A DNA stretch of 64,000 bases from Anabaena azotica FACHB-119 (GTDB lineage Bacteria; Cyanobacteriota; Cyanobacteriia; Cyanobacteriales; Nostocaceae), in the NCBI RefSeq assembly GCF_014697625.1, contig NZ_JACJSG010000046.1, positions 1 to 64,000 on the forward strand, read 5' to 3'. Numbering within the stretch: position 1 is the first letter of the stretch; each line of letters starts with the position of its first letter. The position numbers were made by a program, and so were the translations under genes. Below the pieces are notes generated by a model. The model was not told the origin of the DNA, did not search any database, and saw nothing but the letters and a program-made list of their open reading frames with translations. Positions 27,901 through 36,773 of the stretch are shown in pieces.

Positions 27901-28132
27901 CTTTACCACAATAGGGGGAGTTAATTGAGTGGGGCGCAATGATAAACAGAAAATTGTCAGCTTTCTCAATTCCGTCATCTATTTGATTTTGAAAATCGAC
28001 ACCTAAAGGGATATCATTTTGGTCAAACCAAATGTTGAAGCCGGCTTCTATCAGTCGCTGATGCAGCTTAGTCGCAAAGGCTTTACTATCTGCTCTCCCG
28101 TAAGAAATGAAGGCATTTTTAAAGTTATTCAT
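24986..28132 (-). CDS. triple-TIR CHASE2 membrane protein
   Basis: 1048 residues. Three TIR domains at ~5-150, ~235-345 and ~438-548, each followed by a repeated module (168-230, 373-430, 573-630) with the pattern LAKALEWER ... LLRG ... AEAWLK, known from cyanobacterial TIR proteins. A membrane helix at ~638-656 leads to an extracytoplasmic CHASE2 sensor domain (~660-965: MISLRPDEPKDERFLMVDVD, IGLDFIRDFP, RIVLIGFTDKQS), then two or three membrane helices at ~975-1043. The TIRs therefore face the cytoplasm. The putative NADase Glu is present in TIR1 (YCGKE, E78) and TIR2 (YCQME, E308) but is Gln in TIR3 (QCKAQ, Q510). CHASE2 usually precedes C-terminal kinases or cyclases; here TIRs lie N-terminal. 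Confidence 0.88.
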   Translation of the reverse strand: MNNFKNAFISYGRADSKAFATKLHQRLIEAGFNIWFDQNDIPLGVDFQNQIDDGIEKADNFLFIIAPHSINSPYCGKEIELALRRKKRIIPLLHVEQITQETWQERNPGRDASEWEQYKTKGLHSSFPNMHPAIGKINWVYFREGIDDFEKSFAGLLELFSRHQDYVYQHTYFLAKALEWERQQQHSQYLLIGDERVQAENWLKFRFKDEQPPCEPTDLHCAFICQSTKNANNLMTQVFLSYSEKERAFMAKIAKILMRKSFTVWTNKTDIQTGADFVESIYRGIEEADNLVFLMSPASLQSEYCQMELSHAFSLKKRIIPLLIEQVDIEQIPVELRTLQFIDFTDQEEEGKESADTDQLINILTQDAAYYEQHKILLVKALKWERQKRNSSILLRGYNLREAEAWLKIAQQKTQHPPIPLQVDFISESLNQPPLVALDVFVSYSRADSDFARKLNDTLQIQNKTTWFDQESIASGSEFEQEIYKGIESANNFLFIISPDSINSDQCKAQVEYANSLHKRIVTVLYRTINTGELLPELAKVQWIDFCQHGADFLTKFGELTRTLDADPDYVRSHTRLLLKAKEWEDAKRDDSFLVRGKDLIASEEWLKQSVDKQPAPTNLQLEYLAASRALPYRKIKLRTVLLTSLAVSMLTFIARFFGLTQTLELAAYDQMISLRPDEPKDERFLMVDVDPQSLESLNQSGRYPGGRGSISDAALDDLLKNLSQHQPSMIGLDFIRDFPAEDSLRQRLQQTKNFISVCKNTDNSRGEKIIGFKPAPEVPLEQVGFADLVDDDAKGGRYVRRQYLMQKPDEKYCQTREAFSLVIARRYLEAKGQSFTSPLNPQTKRYDQPMQFGKTVIPRLLGLGGGYQDMDNQFEGYQTMLKYRTFKGHLNDFAPRVNILEVLDNQVAAEKIKNRIVLIGFTDKQSRQADYWSTPYGDVAGVTLHGQMISQILSATLDNRSLIWWWPLGYETIWMFGWALVGGLVCWRFNRNLHIGIAVVGSTGTLYIICSVILVSQSGWIPFIPPVLALLVTGGTVIYLTDKLRKN

Positions 28133-28291
28133 AATTAAATACTAATATTCATTTTTATAATACAAATCATTGACTTTAGCCGATGGATATCGCCTGTATA
28201 AATGCCATCCATCTGATACACTGTAAAGAAAAATTCTTCCCTAAAGTATAGTGATAATACGTAAAAAAACAGGTGAGATTATAAACTTAAC

Positions 28292-28430
28292 AATGAACAG
28301 TGAACAGTTATCAGTTAAATACGAATGTGAAACACCACATCAATTGCTGGAAGTCGTATTTTTGCGCTTCTTGACCCCCAGCATACACCGTCAGGACTGA
28401 TAACTGATAACTGATAACTGATAACTGATT
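28292..28430. repeat. inverted STRR pair (hairpin-forming)
   Basis: TGAACAGTTATCAGTT (28301) pairs with the ACTGATAACTGATAACTG array at 28396-28430. It fills most of the 324-bp gap between the CHAT and TIR-CHASE2 genes, which may weaken cotranscription or act as an mRNA processing site. Confidence 0.75.
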
Positions 28431-28456
28431 TAATTCAAAGTTTTTGGCGATTGATA

Positions 28457-31234
28457 TTAAAGCCAACTACCAACTAAAACGTAAGGACCCCAATAACGAG
28501 GGTGGTCATATTTGTCGCTTTTGAGTAGAGATTGCTGTGCTAAACGTAGGGCTTCGGCTCGGCTAATGTTGGGTTGTCCTAAATGTTGATAAAATTCTTT
28601 CATGAAGGGAACGCTGGCTTCATCGTCTAGATCCCACAAACTAGCGATCGCACTACTAGCGCCAGCTTGGACAATAGTTCCCGCAATACCCATCACGGCT
28701 TGGTCGTTACCTGTAGCTGTCTGACAAGCACTGAGAATAAGTAAGTCTATTTTTTGCTTGCGGCTTTGTCCTTCACTACTAAACAATTGATCAAAATCAT
28801 CTATCTTCAACTTACCATCTGCGGTCACCACAAAAGTATTTTCTCGATTTTCCCCAAATAGACCGTGAGTGGCTAAATGTACGACATCAAAATTAGCAGT
28901 ATTTAGCTCTTTGTTAAAGTTTTTTGTGGTAAACTCTTGGTCAGCAATCCAATCCACTGCTAATCCTGTCTTTTTGATTTCCTTCACTTCAAATGAAACA
29001 TTTACTAATCGAGAAAAACCAGAAACCTCTTGATTTTCTGGTGGGTCAGTCAAGCTAGCAGCTAAAACTTTCATGGTTTCTCTGTTTAAAGGCTTTGGTT
29101 CACGCACTTGTAACCCCAAAGCTAAGGAGACAGAATATTTTTCTACTAGATACTGCTGACCATCATAAAGACTCGCCATCGGGATTTTTCTTAAAGGCCC
29201 ATCCAAAACAAAAATCAAATTCTTGATATTGCTTTCTTTTAGCTCTTTTTCTATTGGTTGAATCAGCCAGTTATAGACTTGTTGACCATAGTCTTTTACT
29301 TCATCATAAGCACTATCATCTTGGAGATTATCATATAGTAGTTTGACAACATCCTGAATTTTCTCTTGTGGCGAGGCAGTATAATGACTAAGTTCTTTAT
29401 TAGGTCGTTTGAGAATAACTTCTAAATGGTCATTCAAAATAATTGCATAAATAACTGCTGATGTTTGGTCTTGAGAATCAATCACCTGGTCAAGTTCTAA
29501 TTTAGAATCTTGACAAGCTTGCTGCAAAAAGTTTTGTAATTTTGCCACTTGTAGGGCTTCAATGACATTACGAGCCTGTTTTAGATTCTCTTGACTGGAT
29601 GTTGATGATTGAAGTAACAAATCAACTAAACGACGATACACAGGTTCTACAGTTTCCCGAAAAGAAAACTGCACATTTTTATTGGTAGCAATCAAATCGC
29701 CACGAATATTTTGTAAACTATTAAATGCTTGTTGGTAAGCAGCGATCGCTCCTGTAATATCTCCCGATTGATCACAATGGGGTTTACCTTGGCAAAGAAT
29801 ACGTCCCATTTGCCAATACCAACGATAGGCGATATCTGGGGCTTGAATTGACTGAGATAAATCTAGCGCCTGTTTGGTCAAATCTTGGGCTATAGACCAT
29901 TGTTGAGATAATTCATATAGATGACCCAAATTACCTAATACAAAAGATTCTGAGCGGACATCTTGCAATTGTTGCGCTTGCTGACGTGCCACAGCTAGAA
30001 TTTTAGCAATTGTTTCTGGGTTGGGTTCGCTGAATTTCTGCCTCATTTCTAGAAGGCGTTGAGCCAAATTCACTTGAGCGTAAATAGCAGAACGTCCAAG
30101 CGGCAGGTTAGTAATTTGACTTTGAATTTCGGGATATAATGCTTGAGCTTCTGCCCATTGTTCCAACTCAATTAATAGGCGTAAACGGTTAAGTTGGGCG
30201 GGAATTTTGCTAGTCGCAGTAGTTGAGGAAATAGCTGCTTTTTCGTAATAAGCTAGAGCAGTCTTTTTTTGTTTTGTGTTGCTACCGGGAATATAGTCGA
30301 GATTACCCAAACTGAGGTAAGCTGTAGCAATGGTTTCCGGTGATGCCAATTTTTGGGCAATCTCTAGACTTTGTTGTAAATGTTTTTGTGCTTGTGGGAA
30401 ATCACCAGCCAACGCCAGCGCCTCACCCAAGTTGCGAAAACTAGCCGCCTTAGCGAGGGAGTCTGGTTGTTTTTGCAAATCCTTGGTCAAATTCTGGAGT
30501 AGAGAAATTTCTCGGCGATAGAGTCCTAAAGCCTGCAATGCTTGTGCTTGGTTAATTTGGGCGAGGATAGCCTTATCGCTATCTTTTAATTGTTGGTAGA
30601 GTGATGCGGCTGTTTCCCAAGATGACAAAGCGGCTTGGGCTTTACCCTGTGCTAGTTCGAGATTACCTTTGACATCCCAAATTTGCGCCCAAACTGGTAA
30701 TTGTGATGATTGGGGAATTTTTTGTAAGATAGCGATCGCATCTTCAATTGCCTTAGTTGCTTCATCAATGCGCCCTAATTGGTGCAAGTTGAGAGCCAAA
30801 TTACTGAGAATCACCGCCTTTTCTACTGGATCACCATTTGTTTGGTAAGCTTGCTGTAATAACTCGACAGCTTGGGAAAATCGCCCTGTCATATAGAGAT
30901 TTTTAGCTGCTTGTTCTGGAGAGGAAGAAGCAACTATTTGACTTTTCACATTTGATGGATAAGCTAACTCTATACCTAACCCCCCAGCCCCCTTCCCTAC
31001 AAGGGAAGGGGGAGTAGTTAAAGCCTCTCTCCTCTTAGGAGAGAGGTTTGGAGAGAGGTTTTCTAGATCCCGTGAAAAGTCAGAAGCAACCACCGATGTA
31101 GTCAACTCTTGACTTCCCACATCACGAGCCACCACAGGCGAAACCAATATACATAGTAAAGTTGTCAGACAAGCCAAAATTCCATACCAGAATTGTTGGC
31201 GTTGTTTCCCCGCCAATTTTTTCACTCTTACCAT
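28457..31234 (-). CDS. secreted TPR-CHAT (caspase-like) protein
   Basis: 925 residues from ATG 31234, 11 bp after the tpsB-like stop; the frame extends 20 codons upstream but that part overlaps the previous gene. A signal peptide (FWYGILACLTTLLCILVSPVVA) is followed by a disordered stretch, about ten TPR motifs (~95-480) and a C-terminal CHAT domain (~640-925). The caspase-like dyad is His790 (HLATHG) and Cys837 (LSACQTA). The CHAT domain would thus work outside the cytoplasm. Residues ~58-87 are encoded by a dispersed intergenic repeat inserted in-frame. Comparable CHAT-TPR proteins act in type III-E CRISPR and other defence systems; its role here is unknown. Confidence 0.88.
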   Translation of the reverse strand: MVRVKKLAGKQRQQFWYGILACLTTLLCILVSPVVARDVGSQELTTSVVASDFSRDLENLSPNLSPKRREALTTPPSLVGKGAGGLGIELAYPSNVKSQIVASSSPEQAAKNLYMTGRFSQAVELLQQAYQTNGDPVEKAVILSNLALNLHQLGRIDEATKAIEDAIAILQKIPQSSQLPVWAQIWDVKGNLELAQGKAQAALSSWETAASLYQQLKDSDKAILAQINQAQALQALGLYRREISLLQNLTKDLQKQPDSLAKAASFRNLGEALALAGDFPQAQKHLQQSLEIAQKLASPETIATAYLSLGNLDYIPGSNTKQKKTALAYYEKAAISSTTATSKIPAQLNRLRLLIELEQWAEAQALYPEIQSQITNLPLGRSAIYAQVNLAQRLLEMRQKFSEPNPETIAKILAVARQQAQQLQDVRSESFVLGNLGHLYELSQQWSIAQDLTKQALDLSQSIQAPDIAYRWYWQMGRILCQGKPHCDQSGDITGAIAAYQQAFNSLQNIRGDLIATNKNVQFSFRETVEPVYRRLVDLLLQSSTSSQENLKQARNVIEALQVAKLQNFLQQACQDSKLELDQVIDSQDQTSAVIYAIILNDHLEVILKRPNKELSHYTASPQEKIQDVVKLLYDNLQDDSAYDEVKDYGQQVYNWLIQPIEKELKESNIKNLIFVLDGPLRKIPMASLYDGQQYLVEKYSVSLALGLQVREPKPLNRETMKVLAASLTDPPENQEVSGFSRLVNVSFEVKEIKKTGLAVDWIADQEFTTKNFNKELNTANFDVVHLATHGLFGENRENTFVVTADGKLKIDDFDQLFSSEGQSRKQKIDLLILSACQTATGNDQAVMGIAGTIVQAGASSAIASLWDLDDEASVPFMKEFYQHLGQPNISRAEALRLAQQSLLKSDKYDHPRYWGPYVLVGSWL
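30974..31061. repeat. dispersed hairpin repeat inside the CHAT gene
   Basis: CTAACCCCCCAGCCCCC, then CCCTTCCCT/AAGGGAAGGG and CTCTCTCC/GGAGAGAG hairpins, ending at a TTTGGAGAGAGG motif. Matches the intergenic repeats at 38614-38780 and 44967-45113. Confidence 0.8.
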
Positions 31235-31245
31235 CCATCCCCAAG

Positions 31246-32997
31246 TTAAAAAGGTGTATAGATGACAGAGAAATATAAACCGTTTTCTTGCCATGTTCTA
31301 TCCCTCTGAGAATTATCTGATGTAAGCGGAATACCCCAATCTAAACGCGCAGTAAAATTACTACCCTGTCGCCACAACAAACCAAGCCCCGTACCGATTA
31401 AGGTATTATTACGGGGATTTGAACCGCCATTATTCCAGCCTGTACCAATATCGAAAAAAGGCGTAAGTTGCAAAACTCCTTGTGCAACTCGCGCAATTGG
31501 TAAGCGAATTTCGGCGCTTGCTTGCACACCATTATCTGTTAACAATTGATCTTGACGGTATCCGCGCACAGTTGATTGTCCACCGATACCAAATTGTTCC
31601 AACCCTAACAGTTTTCTATCGGCTAATTGCAAATCAGTTTGCAGTAGCACTAAGGTATCGGGCGCTAGTTGGCGCAACCATTGGGCTTGTCCTCGCCAGA
31701 CAAAAAAGCGGCTATCGGGTTCATCTCGATTAATTGTTGCGCCTAAAACACCCAAGCCGAAACTGAATTGCGATCGCGCTGCTATGACTTGTTGGCTACT
31801 GCGTTGAGTCCATTCTTGAAAAAATCTAATTGCAGAAACCTTCGTCCTACCTTGGTTATCAGCACCAACGGCTAGCGGAGTCGCCCCGATATTGTCAAAA
31901 CCCAAGAATGTTTGACCTGCTTGGTGACTAGCGGTAATTCCTACAGTCAAGTCTTGGGTGGGTGTTTGTCGCAGGGGTTGACGGTAGGTTAATTCATAGT
32001 ATCTGGACTCGGAATTGATATCCAAAAAGTTAAAAGGACGCTCTATCACATTACTATCAGTATTCGCATAGGTAAAAATCAGCTTACCGTTGCGGGGATT
32101 GACGGGTAGGCTATAGCTAACATCAAAGCCATTACTACCATCTGTATTGGTGTAACCAACACTTAGACCATCTCCTAACCCCAACAAATTGGCTTCGCTA
32201 ACATTGATGCGGCGGCGAAAACTGCCTACACTGGGACTGCGTTGGTTATCTAAGACTATTTGAGTGCTAAAAGTATCGGCTTCAGTAACTTTAACTTCTA
32301 ATATATTAGTACCCGGACGAATGCCGGCTTGTAAATCCGTAGATATACTTTTAATTAAAGGATCTAATTGTAATAGTTGCAGTCCGGCGAGTAGGCGATC
32401 GCGCGATAGGGGTTTACCAGCTGCAATTGCTAGGCGATCGCGCACATAGTCGGGGTTAAGGCGGCGCGTACCTATCACATTTATCTTTTCTAAGCTTCCT
32501 TCTACCGCTTGCAATACCACCACCCCGCCTTTCACAGTTTGGGGGGGAATAATGACTCCAGAAGTCACATAGCCTTTATCTACATATAACTGCGTCAGTC
32601 GTGAACGTAGTTCGAGTAAATCATTAAAAGTAATTGGGCGTTTCAGGTAAGCATCTGTCACCTTCGCCAGTTCTTGGTTGCTAAAAACTGTGTTCCCCAC
32701 AAACTCAAACCGTTCTACAATCAACGTCTCCGCTAAAGTTTGCGGATTCACATCTGGTTGCGTTGGTGACTGGGGTGCATTGGGTAGTAGCTGTTCTGGC
32801 GGTGGTAGTTCTGGGAGGGGTTGTGGTTGTGGTAATGGTTGTATGGAAGGCGGTCTTACTTCTGCGGGAACCTCTTGAGCCGCCAAGGGTTGTAGATGGA
32901 AGCCGAGAATTAACCCTGTCACCAGGAAGGATATGTGAACCTTATTTGGATAGTATTGAGATAGATGTGGCGATCGCCTACCCTGCAACCCGTTCAT
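31246..32997 (-). CDS. two-partner secretion transporter (ShlB/FhaC family)
   Basis: Outer-membrane TpsB pore that exports the adhesin encoded just upstream. 583 residues from ATG 32997; this ATG shares ATGA with the stop of the upstream gene, indicating translational coupling. Signal peptide (FLVTGLILGFHLQPLAAQE), a Pro-rich linker (~50-85), POTRA domains (~95-250: RFEFVGNTVFSNQEL, GVVVLQAVEGSLEKI), then a 16-strand beta barrel with the VRGY motif (TVRGYRQDQLL) and a terminal aromatic residue (VIYTPF). The longer upstream start is rejected because it lies inside the neighbour. Confidence 0.93.
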   Translation of the reverse strand: MNGLQGRRSPHLSQYYPNKVHISFLVTGLILGFHLQPLAAQEVPAEVRPPSIQPLPQPQPLPELPPPEQLLPNAPQSPTQPDVNPQTLAETLIVERFEFVGNTVFSNQELAKVTDAYLKRPITFNDLLELRSRLTQLYVDKGYVTSGVIIPPQTVKGGVVVLQAVEGSLEKINVIGTRRLNPDYVRDRLAIAAGKPLSRDRLLAGLQLLQLDPLIKSISTDLQAGIRPGTNILEVKVTEADTFSTQIVLDNQRSPSVGSFRRRINVSEANLLGLGDGLSVGYTNTDGSNGFDVSYSLPVNPRNGKLIFTYANTDSNVIERPFNFLDINSESRYYELTYRQPLRQTPTQDLTVGITASHQAGQTFLGFDNIGATPLAVGADNQGRTKVSAIRFFQEWTQRSSQQVIAARSQFSFGLGVLGATINRDEPDSRFFVWRGQAQWLRQLAPDTLVLLQTDLQLADRKLLGLEQFGIGGQSTVRGYRQDQLLTDNGVQASAEIRLPIARVAQGVLQLTPFFDIGTGWNNGGSNPRNNTLIGTGLGLLWRQGSNFTARLDWGIPLTSDNSQRDRTWQENGLYFSVIYTPF

Positions 32998-35900
32998 GGT
33001 TTCACATTCCCTTGCACAACACCACAAGCTTGACTAGATAGCCCCGACTGTAGCCCAGTAGCCGTTGTAGGTTGAGCAGTAAAAACAATATCTCCATTTG
33101 CATTACGTACCATCCCCACCGCTTCAACTAAAGTATCGGCAGTATTTGATGATAATTGCTTTAAATTCCTCTCAGGCATACTCCCCGAATTATTCCTATT
33201 AGTAGTAGTATTATTTACAACCCATTCCGGGGAAATAGCCCCAGCCTTGAGAGTATCATCAGGACTGGGAGGTAGTCCCCCACGTCCAGTAATGACAAAC
33301 TCACTTTTTCCTTTAGCAACGTTACTACTGCTACCGCAGCCTTGGGCAATTAATCTAGAAGTGTCTACTATATTTGTCGGCAATTGCACTAGCCCCTGAG
33401 TAGGGTCAATACTGAGAGTATTCAGCGATACCTCTCCATTGTCACCCACATCGGAACTGGCGCTGATGTCGCTGATACCATTTTTGGTAAGCCCACTCAG
33501 TTGTGTTGAACTCAAATTTTCCTGCTTTTTAAATCCGAGAATGCGGTTAGCACGAATATCAATCTTGCCACCCTGACCTTTGAAGGCATTGGCAGTAATA
33601 TCACTATCTTCCGATGGCACTGCTATAACAAATCCATCCTCGGCAGTAATTTTGATGCTACCGCCATTACCAGGATTCTTTTCTGAACCTGCGGTAGTAG
33701 TAATTTTGCTTTGGCGACGAAGTAACAAATTCTGTGTTGTGATCTTGATATCTCCAGCATCACCGGAATCATTATTAGTATTGATTCCCGAATTTTGATT
33801 CAGGTACAAGCTGCCTGTAGTGATGTTAACATTGCCAAATTTTCCTTTGCTAGAGATATTGCTATTGTTGAGAATAGATAATTTTTCACTAGCATTAATT
33901 GTGATATTTCCTGCTTTTTCTGAATTATTACCATTAGTATTGATTTCCGATTTCTGATTTACAGACAACTTACCTGTGGTGATGTTAATACTGCCATTAT
34001 TCCCCTGACTAGATATCTCGCTGCCGTTGTCAATAGATATTTTGTCACTAGCATTAATTGTGATATCTCCTGCTTTTTCTGAATTATTACCATCAGTAGT
34101 TATTTTAGATTTATTATCAATAGTAAAGGTTTTAGGCACAGAGTCATTACCAATAACTATAGAGCCATAATTACCTGTGCTCGATATCTTGCTGCCGTTG
34201 TCAATAGATATTTTGTCACTAGCATTAATTGTGATATTTCCTGCTTGTTCTGAATTATCACCATCAGTAGTTATTTTAGAATTATTATCAATAGTGAAGG
34301 TTTTAGGCACATAGTCATTACCAATAACTATAGAGCCATAATTACCTGTGCTCGATATCTTGCTGCCGTTGTCAATAGATATTTTTTCACTAGCATTAAT
34401 TGTGATATTTCCTGCTTGTTCTGAATTATCATCATCAGTAGTTATTTTAGAATAATTATCAATAGTAAAGGTTTTAGGCACAGAGTCATTACCAATAACT
34501 ATAGAGCCATTATTCCCCTGACTAGATATCTCGCTGCCGTTGTCAATAGATATTTTGTCACTAGCATTAATTGTGATATTTCCTGCATCTCCTAAATTTT
34601 TACTATCAGTAGTTATTTTTGAATTATCAATAATCATGCTTTTAGGCTGATAGCTGCCACCAATAATTATCCATCCATTATTGCCTTCGCTCGATATCTT
34701 ACTGCTGTCGAGAGCTACTTGCTCTTTAGCATCAATTGTGATATTTCCTGCAAATCCTGAACCTGTATTATTAGTATTGATTGCCGATTCATTATCAACT
34801 AGCACCGAATTTTGTGCAATTATCTTAATATACCCTGCATTACCTGTGCCAGAAGTTGTTGTAGTAATTTGGCTCTTGTTTATAGTTAATGAAGGAGCGA
34901 TGATATCAATATTGCCACCCTTACCATCACGAGCATCCGTGCCAATCGTGAGGTTATTTAATTCCAGTGGCATTTGACTGTTAAATGTAATCTTTCCAGA
35001 TGAGCCTGTTAGCTTAGATTCGCTTGTTACATCAAGGTCTGTTTGATTATTTGCTCGGCCCTTAATTGTAATACTTTTGGCATCAATTGTAATATTCCCT
35101 GCATTTCCACTTGTACCTGGCTTGTTGTCATTTTGAGTTCGAGTTACAATCGCACCAGATCCATTAGCAATAACTTCAACAGTCCCGTTCCTTGCTTGTA
35201 ATGTAATATTTCCCGTATCACCTGCTCTACTCCCTTCCCCAAAAGCAGTTGAGTTCGTAAATAAGCCCCCTATAACCTTGATACCACCGTTAGTGCTGGT
35301 AAGTTTAATACTCCCAGCGTTTCCAGCATCTCTTTTTCCAGAGCATCCTTGTACAGAGGAATTGCATGTGAATACGGAAGCATTCATAGCGCCTTCACCA
35401 TCTGGACTATTTGGATCTGTTGCTCCAACCCTAATATTACCAGTGGCTTGAACAATAATATTACCTGCATTCCCCGCGTCACCTTTATTATTCTCTACAC
35501 CAGAATATATTTTAGAGGCTGTGATATTTCCTTTGGATTCAATAACAATATTCCCTCCATTTTCAAGGTTAGAAATGTTTTTTCCGCCAGAATATATTTC
35601 CTTGGTTGCGATATTTCCTGATAACTGAGGATTTGGTTGATATTGATTTGTTAAAAATATCAAACCTCCATAGTTTGTAAGATTTCCGTTGATATTGATA
35701 TTGGCATTTGTTGGAGTATTAGATGTAAAGTTTGGAGTGCCAATATATTTGGAATCTACCCCTGCTCTAATGTCTAATGTTGGTGTTTGACTACCATCAA
35801 TATCTATCTCTGTTTCTCCATCCGATCGCGTGACGGTTTCTTGAAGAGAATTGCCTGTGCTGTCTACGCCCTTAATTGTAACGTTACCAGCAATATTGAC

Positions 35901-36773
35901 ACTCCCACCCGCCAGAATGTGCAAAGATCCTCCTGTGTAGCTATTAAAGCTCACATCGCCGATAGCATGAATTACCGAATAATTAGAACTAGACAGATCA
36001 CCTTGCGCCAGCAAATTCCCACCCGCAGGCGCAATGAAAGCATTACTTTCGATATCTCTAACTTTTAAATTGTTCTGCGCCTGTAATGTTAAATTCCTAC
36101 CAGCTTTGACTGTTCCCTGTAAATCCAAATTGCCAGCATTCAGCGTCAAATCCTTTTCTGCTACCAACTCTCCTTTACTGGTAATATCTGCTGCTGGCTG
36201 TGAACCAAACTGCACACCCACGGGTACACTCATTGTTAACAGTGACGGCGCTTGGGGACTCGTAGCACTAAATTCACTACCATCAGAAAATTTAAAACTG
36301 TTAGCTGTGGTAGCCAGGAATGAACCTTGAATATCTAACTTGGCATTTGGCCCAAAAATAATCCCCTTGGGATTGAGCAAAAATAAATTAGCTGCACCAT
36401 TTACGCCCAAAGTCCCCAAAATATTAGAAGGGTTAATGCCCGTAACTCGACTAAAAATATTCTCAACACCTGTAGGGTTAGCAAAATATACCCTCTGCCC
36501 ATTGTTGACATTAAATTCTAAAAAACTGTGATATAGGTTGCTGCCTCTTTGGACACCACCTTCAATTAAGTCAGCCTGTAAGTCAACCTCATTTCTTTGA
36601 ATGTTGACACCAGTTGTCACTTGGGAGTTTTGATTTCCCAAGGTCGTGTCAGGTGTGATTTGCGCTAGGCAAGGGTTGCTGGTCAATATCGATACTACAG
36701 CGACGGGGATGAAAGTTTGCTTTGCTAGGAACAATCCAGGCTTGCCGTCAGCAAAGATCCTACTGTTATTCAC
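32994..36773 (-). CDS. filamentous haemagglutinin-like TpsA adhesin
   Basis: 1259 residues, exported exoprotein partner of the adjacent ShlB-type transporter. GTG start at 36773 (no nearby ATG). Signal peptide ends near PCLAQI. Residues ~40-165 are the TPS/haemagglutination-activity domain (NPKGIIFGPNAKL, NIFSRVTGINPSNILG). The rest is a right-handed beta-helix rich in Gly-Asn-Ile-Thr turns (GNITINA). It includes a tandem block with a 57-residue period. The C-terminus holds RLIAQGCG, a conserved end motif of cyanobacterial TpsA proteins. Likely role: surface adhesion or contact. Confidence 0.92.
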   Translation of the reverse strand: MNNSRIFADGKPGLFLAKQTFIPVAVVSILTSNPCLAQITPDTTLGNQNSQVTTGVNIQRNEVDLQADLIEGGVQRGSNLYHSFLEFNVNNGQRVYFANPTGVENIFSRVTGINPSNILGTLGVNGAANLFLLNPKGIIFGPNAKLDIQGSFLATTANSFKFSDGSEFSATSPQAPSLLTMSVPVGVQFGSQPAADITSKGELVAEKDLTLNAGNLDLQGTVKAGRNLTLQAQNNLKVRDIESNAFIAPAGGNLLAQGDLSSSNYSVIHAIGDVSFNSYTGGSLHILAGGSVNIAGNVTIKGVDSTGNSLQETVTRSDGETEIDIDGSQTPTLDIRAGVDSKYIGTPNFTSNTPTNANININGNLTNYGGLIFLTNQYQPNPQLSGNIATKEIYSGGKNISNLENGGNIVIESKGNITASKIYSGVENNKGDAGNAGNIIVQATGNIRVGATDPNSPDGEGAMNASVFTCNSSVQGCSGKRDAGNAGSIKLTSTNGGIKVIGGLFTNSTAFGEGSRAGDTGNITLQARNGTVEVIANGSGAIVTRTQNDNKPGTSGNAGNITIDAKSITIKGRANNQTDLDVTSESKLTGSSGKITFNSQMPLELNNLTIGTDARDGKGGNIDIIAPSLTINKSQITTTTSGTGNAGYIKIIAQNSVLVDNESAINTNNTGSGFAGNITIDAKEQVALDSSKISSEGNNGWIIIGGSYQPKSMIIDNSKITTDSKNLGDAGNITINASDKISIDNGSEISSQGNNGSIVIGNDSVPKTFTIDNYSKITTDDDNSEQAGNITINASEKISIDNGSKISSTGNYGSIVIGNDYVPKTFTIDNNSKITTDGDNSEQAGNITINASDKISIDNGSKISSTGNYGSIVIGNDSVPKTFTIDNKSKITTDGNNSEKAGDITINASDKISIDNGSEISSQGNNGSINITTGKLSVNQKSEINTNGNNSEKAGNITINASEKLSILNNSNISSKGKFGNVNITTGSLYLNQNSGINTNNDSGDAGDIKITTQNLLLRRQSKITTTAGSEKNPGNGGSIKITAEDGFVIAVPSEDSDITANAFKGQGGKIDIRANRILGFKKQENLSSTQLSGLTKNGISDISASSDVGDNGEVSLNTLSIDPTQGLVQLPTNIVDTSRLIAQGCGSSSNVAKGKSEFVITGRGGLPPSPDDTLKAGAISPEWVVNNTTTNRNNSGSMPERNLKQLSSNTADTLVEAVGMVRNANGDIVFTAQPTTATGLQSGLSSQACGVVQGNVKP
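34020..34700. repeat. 171-bp tandem repeat within the adhesin gene
   Basis: Three nearly identical copies plus degenerate ends; TTTAGGCAC-AGTCATTACC recurs at about 34132, 34303 and 34474 (period 171 bp, 57 codons, frame-preserving), with a diverged copy at 34641. Encodes repeats of KISIDNGSKISSTGNYGSIV. Confidence 0.85.

Noticed and set aside
28301..28430. CRISPR-like periodicity of ACTGATAA
   Set aside because: Units are contiguous 7-mers with no spacers.
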